Source: Dysgonamonadaceae bacterium
Lineage (GTDB): Bacteria; Bacteroidota; Bacteroidia; Bacteroidales; Azobacteroidaceae
Direction of reading: 5' to 3'
Assembly (NCBI GenBank): GCA_031261015.1
Contig: JAISKG010000224.1
Coordinates: forward strand, 1-18,263
DNA: 18,263 nucleotides
Shown piece by piece: positions 16,455 to 18,263 of the stretch (the first letter of the stretch is position 1; every line of letters begins with the position of its first letter). The position numbers and the translations under genes are program-made. The notes under the pieces are model-generated. The model ran no database searches. It worked only from the letters and a program-made list of their open reading frames with translations, and was not told where the DNA came from.

Positions 16455-17619
16455 CGCGCTCCATCGCCTCGATCAACTGCTCGTCGGCCGCAGCGTAAGA
16501 AAAGCGAATGCAATCGGGCGCGCCGAAAGCCAAGCCTCCGACGGCGGCCACATGTCCTTCTTCCAGCAAATACATTGCCAAATCGGCGGAATGTTCGATG
16601 CGTTTTCCTTTGTATGAGCGGCCGATATAGGCGCTGCAATCGGGGAATAAATAAAACGCGCCTTCGGGATGGTTCACTTTCAACCCGGGAATACCGGACG
16701 CTAAATCAATCATCAAATTGCGCCGGCGTTCAAAAGCCTGCCGCATGGTTTCCACGCATTCCTGCGAACCGGTATAAGCAGCTTCGGCGGCTTTCTGTGC
16801 AATCGAATTAGGCCCGGAAGTATATTGTCCCTGCAATTTGATGCAAGCGGCGGCAATCCATTGCGGAGCAGCAATCCAGCCCAGACGCCAGCCTGTCATT
16901 GCGTAAGCTTTGGATACGCCGTTGACGATCACCACACGATCGCGAATCGCTTCAAACTGAGCGATGCTCGCGTGTTTGCCTATATAATTGATGTGTTCGT
17001 AAATTTCATCGGAAATAACTGTGATATTCGGATACTTCGCCAATATTTCGGCCAAGCCTTGCAATTCATCGTGAGAATACACGCTGCCCGACGGATTCGA
17101 GGGCGAGCAAAGAATCAACGCCTTCGTTTTCGACGTAATAGCCGCTTCCAATTGTTGCGGAGTGATTTTGAAATTCTGGTCGATGCCGGCCGTTACAATC
17201 ACATTCGTTCCTTCGGCCAATTTCACCATTTCCACATAGCTGACCCAATACGGAGCCGGAACGATCACCTCGTCGCCCGCACCGACAATCGAAAGCAACA
17301 CATTGCAAACCGCTTGCTTCGCGCCGTTGGAACAGACAATTTGCGCCGGCGAATAATCCAAACCGTTGTCGCGCTTCAATTTATTCGCAATCGCCTTTCG
17401 CAAGGACAGATAGCCCGGCACCGGCGAATAAAACGAGAAATTCTCGTCGATCGCTTTCTTGGCAGCGGCTTTAATCAAATCGGGAGTAAAGAAATCGGGT
17501 TCTCCCACACTCAGGTTAATCACATCAATCCCCTGCGCTTTCAACTCATCGCTTTTTTGCGACATGGCTAATGTTTCGGAGGGAGACAAAGCGGCTAATC
17601 GTTCGGAAACTTGAGGCAT
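16426..17619 (-). CDS. Pyridoxal-phosphate aminotransferase, class I (aspartate aminotransferase type)
   Basis: Fold-type I PLP enzyme of the aspartate aminotransferase I-gamma type, moving amino groups between aspartate (or related amino acids) and 2-oxoglutarate. The 397-residue protein has VINLSVGEPDFFTP (33-46), SNGAKQAV (97-104), CSPSNPSGSVYS (171-182) with N175, ISDEIYEHI (202-210) with D204 and Y207 contacting PLP, and VSKAYAMTGWRLGW (235-248) with K237 as the Schiff-base lysine and R245 binding phosphate. A C-terminal CIRFSYA supplies the likely substrate-carboxylate Arg. Prephenate or aromatic aminotransferase activity is possible in this subgroup, so I leave the symbol blank. It has its own promoter box and converges with cdd, overlapping by 29 bp. 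Confidence 0.94.
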   Translation of the reverse strand: MPQVSERLAALSPSETLAMSQKSDELKAQGIDVINLSVGEPDFFTPDLIKAAAKKAIDENFSFYSPVPGYLSLRKAIANKLKRDNGLDYSPAQIVCSNGAKQAVCNVLLSIVGAGDEVIVPAPYWVSYVEMVKLAEGTNVIVTAGIDQNFKITPQQLEAAITSKTKALILCSPSNPSGSVYSHDELQGLAEILAKYPNITVISDEIYEHINYIGKHASIAQFEAIRDRVVIVNGVSKAYAMTGWRLGWIAAPQWIAAACIKLQGQYTSGPNSIAQKAAEAAYTGSQECVETMRQAFERRRNLMIDLASGIPGLKVNHPEGAFYLFPDCSAYIGRSYKGKRIEHSADLAMYLLEEGHVAAVGGLAFGAPDCIRFSYAAADEQLIEAMERVKAALARLD

Positions 17620-17644
17620 AATTATTCAACGTTTAAAATGGACA

Positions 17645-17652
17645 CAAAAATA
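17645..17652 (-). promoter_or_regulatory. -7 element for the aminotransferase gene
   Basis: CAAAAATA on the + strand is TATTTTTG on the minus strand. It matches TAnnTTTG and would place the transcript start about 20 bases before the ATG at 17619. The -33 position 20 bp away is only a run of A on the + strand (T on minus). Confidence 0.5.
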
Positions 17653-17717
17653 CGGAAGATTTTTTGGTAAAAAAAATTATATGCAAAATGGCGCGCAAAT
17701 AGACCTTTAGAAATTCT

Positions 17718-17755
17718 ACTAATAATGATTACGACAATCAGGCAACAATATTAGT
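17718..17755. repeat. Nested inverted repeats in the aminotransferase-RhuM gap
   Basis: An outer pair ACTAATA (17718-17724) / TATTAGT (17749-17755) encloses an inner pair TGATT (17726-17730) / AATCA (17736-17740) with a 5-base loop. Both pairs are perfect. The surrounding gap (17620-17880) holds promoter signals at each end and no gene I can support. The function is unknown. Confidence 0.4.
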
Positions 17756-17844
17756 GATTGCGAAAAAGGGCAAGATGCTGTCTTGTATTGCGGTATGAAT
17801 GGATGTGGTTGAGAAGTTATTTGGAGTATTTACCTAAATCTGAA

Positions 17845-17862
17845 TTATTTTTGTTATTTTTG
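17845..17862 (+). promoter_or_regulatory. Tandem duplicated -7-like element upstream of the RhuM-family gene
   Basis: TTATTTTTG occurs twice back to back (17845-17853 and 17854-17862), giving two overlapping-register TAnnTTTG boxes. TTTG at 17820-17823 lies 22 bp before the first box. Transcription from either would start within about 10-25 bases of ATG 17881. Confidence 0.5.
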
Positions 17863-17880
17863 TCCGTAATCAGAATAATA

Positions 17881-18263
17881 ATGAATAAACAGAACAGAAA
17901 TAACGATAAATTGCAAATTCGCAACAGCACAGCCGAGTTTCTGACTTTTGCCTATCAGTCGAAAGGTGATGGAATAGAGGTGCGTGTGCAAGACGACACA
18001 ATATGGTTGTCGCAAAAAAATATGGGATTGCTGTTTGATACTTCCATCGACAATATTAGTTTACACATAAAAAATATCTATACCGAAGGAGAATTAAACG
18101 AAATTTCAACTACCGAGGATTACTCGGTAGTTCAACAAGAAGGTAGTCGCGAGGTTTGCAGAATAGTAAAGCACTACAATCTGGATGCCATTATTGCCGT
18201 AGGTTATCGTGTAAATTCTAAACGAGCAACAGCGTTTCGGCAATGGGCAACAGGGATTTTGCG
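17881..18263 (+). CDS. RhuM-family protein, N-terminal part (3' end outside window)
   Basis: The reading frame runs open to the window edge, giving 127 full codons. After a polar N-terminus it shows the RhuM signature: IWLSQKNMGLLFDTSIDNIS (a helix-turn-helix-like segment), HIKNIYTEGEL, a short variable part with REVCRIVKHYNLDAIIAVGY and then RVNSKRATAFRQWATGIL. The family is named after rhuM of Salmonella pathogenicity island 3; its molecular role is not established, though the layout suggests DNA binding, and members often sit in accessory regions. ATG 17881 is chosen because the -7 boxes lie just before it; an in-frame ATG at 17803 exists, but its extension would translate the promoter. 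The usual protein is over 300 residues, so more than half lies beyond the window. Confidence 0.88.
   Translation, partial: MNKQNRNNDKLQIRNSTAEFLTFAYQSKGDGIEVRVQDDTIWLSQKNMGLLFDTSIDNISLHIKNIYTEGELNEISTTEDYSVVQQEGSREVCRIVKHYNLDAIIAVGYRVNSKRATAFRQWATGIL

Noticed and set aside
16825..17571. Long open frame on the + strand across the aminotransferase gene
   Set aside because: It is antisense to a clearly conserved enzyme, is rich in Arg, His and Ile as expected of a shadow frame, and shows no recognisable domain.
17758..17880. Open in-frame stretch upstream of the RhuM ATG (possible longer protein from ATG 17803)
   Set aside because: Its translation runs through the tandem -7 boxes and gives a low-complexity Leu/Phe string with no resemblance to RhuM N-termini.
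1..18263. tRNA, rRNA, CRISPR arrays, insertion sequences or riboswitches
   Set aside because: I saw no tRNA-like cloverleaf, regularly spaced repeats, transposase or terminal inverted repeats by eye; a covariance-model scan would be needed to exclude small RNAs.

Overview
The window looks like chromosomal DNA of a Bacteroidota bacterium, most likely from the order Bacteroidales. Three things point there. Nearly every gene that opens a transcription unit has a TAnnTTTG -7 element upstream, the signature of the Bacteroidota primary sigma factor. The proteins read as Bacteroidales versions of pyrH, frr, rsgA, yitT, pckA and a class I aminotransferase. A PorZ-like type IX secretion protein with a C-terminal sorting domain is present, and that secretion system is confined to this phylum. 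I cannot name a genus from sequence alone.

Region 1 (1-6478, all + strand) is a tightly packed run: the tail of an SLC45-type MFS sugar transporter, pyrH (UMP kinase), frr (ribosome recycling factor), rsgA (30S maturation GTPase), a YitT-family membrane protein, rdgB (ITP/XTP pyrophosphatase) and a PorZ-like T9SS protein. Several junctions overlap (ATGA at transporter/pyrH, 17 bp at rdgB/porZ, probably 29 bp at rsgA/yitT). Region 2 (6479-8244) is pckA with its own promoter, an inverted repeat beside the -7 box, and a hairpin just after the stop codon that falls inside the start of the next reading frame.

Region 3 (8195-15927) is cell-surface and envelope material: a GT-C-like membrane protein, a zinc-ribbon SAM methyltransferase (minus strand), a GT-A-like glycosyltransferase overlapping a Wzx-type flippase, a predicted outer-membrane beta-barrel, and a minus-strand pair of a glucosaminidase/LysM cell-wall hydrolase followed by a family 4 glycosyltransferase. 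Several of these genes are visibly more AT-rich than the housekeeping genes. They look like a small, scattered surface-glycan set without an obvious polymerase or initiating transferase.

Region 4 (15969-17619) is cdd (cytidine deaminase) convergent with and overlapping an aspartate-type aminotransferase. Region 5 (17620-18263) is an intergenic stretch with nested inverted repeats and a tandemly duplicated -7-like 9-mer, leading into a RhuM-family gene cut off by the window edge. That edge is the best candidate for an accessory or mobile region. I see no tRNA, rRNA, CRISPR array, insertion sequence or riboswitch. I found no complete undescribed system; the most notable leads are the RhuM boundary, the hairpin inside the GT-C gene start, and PorZ beside a surface-glycan gene set.
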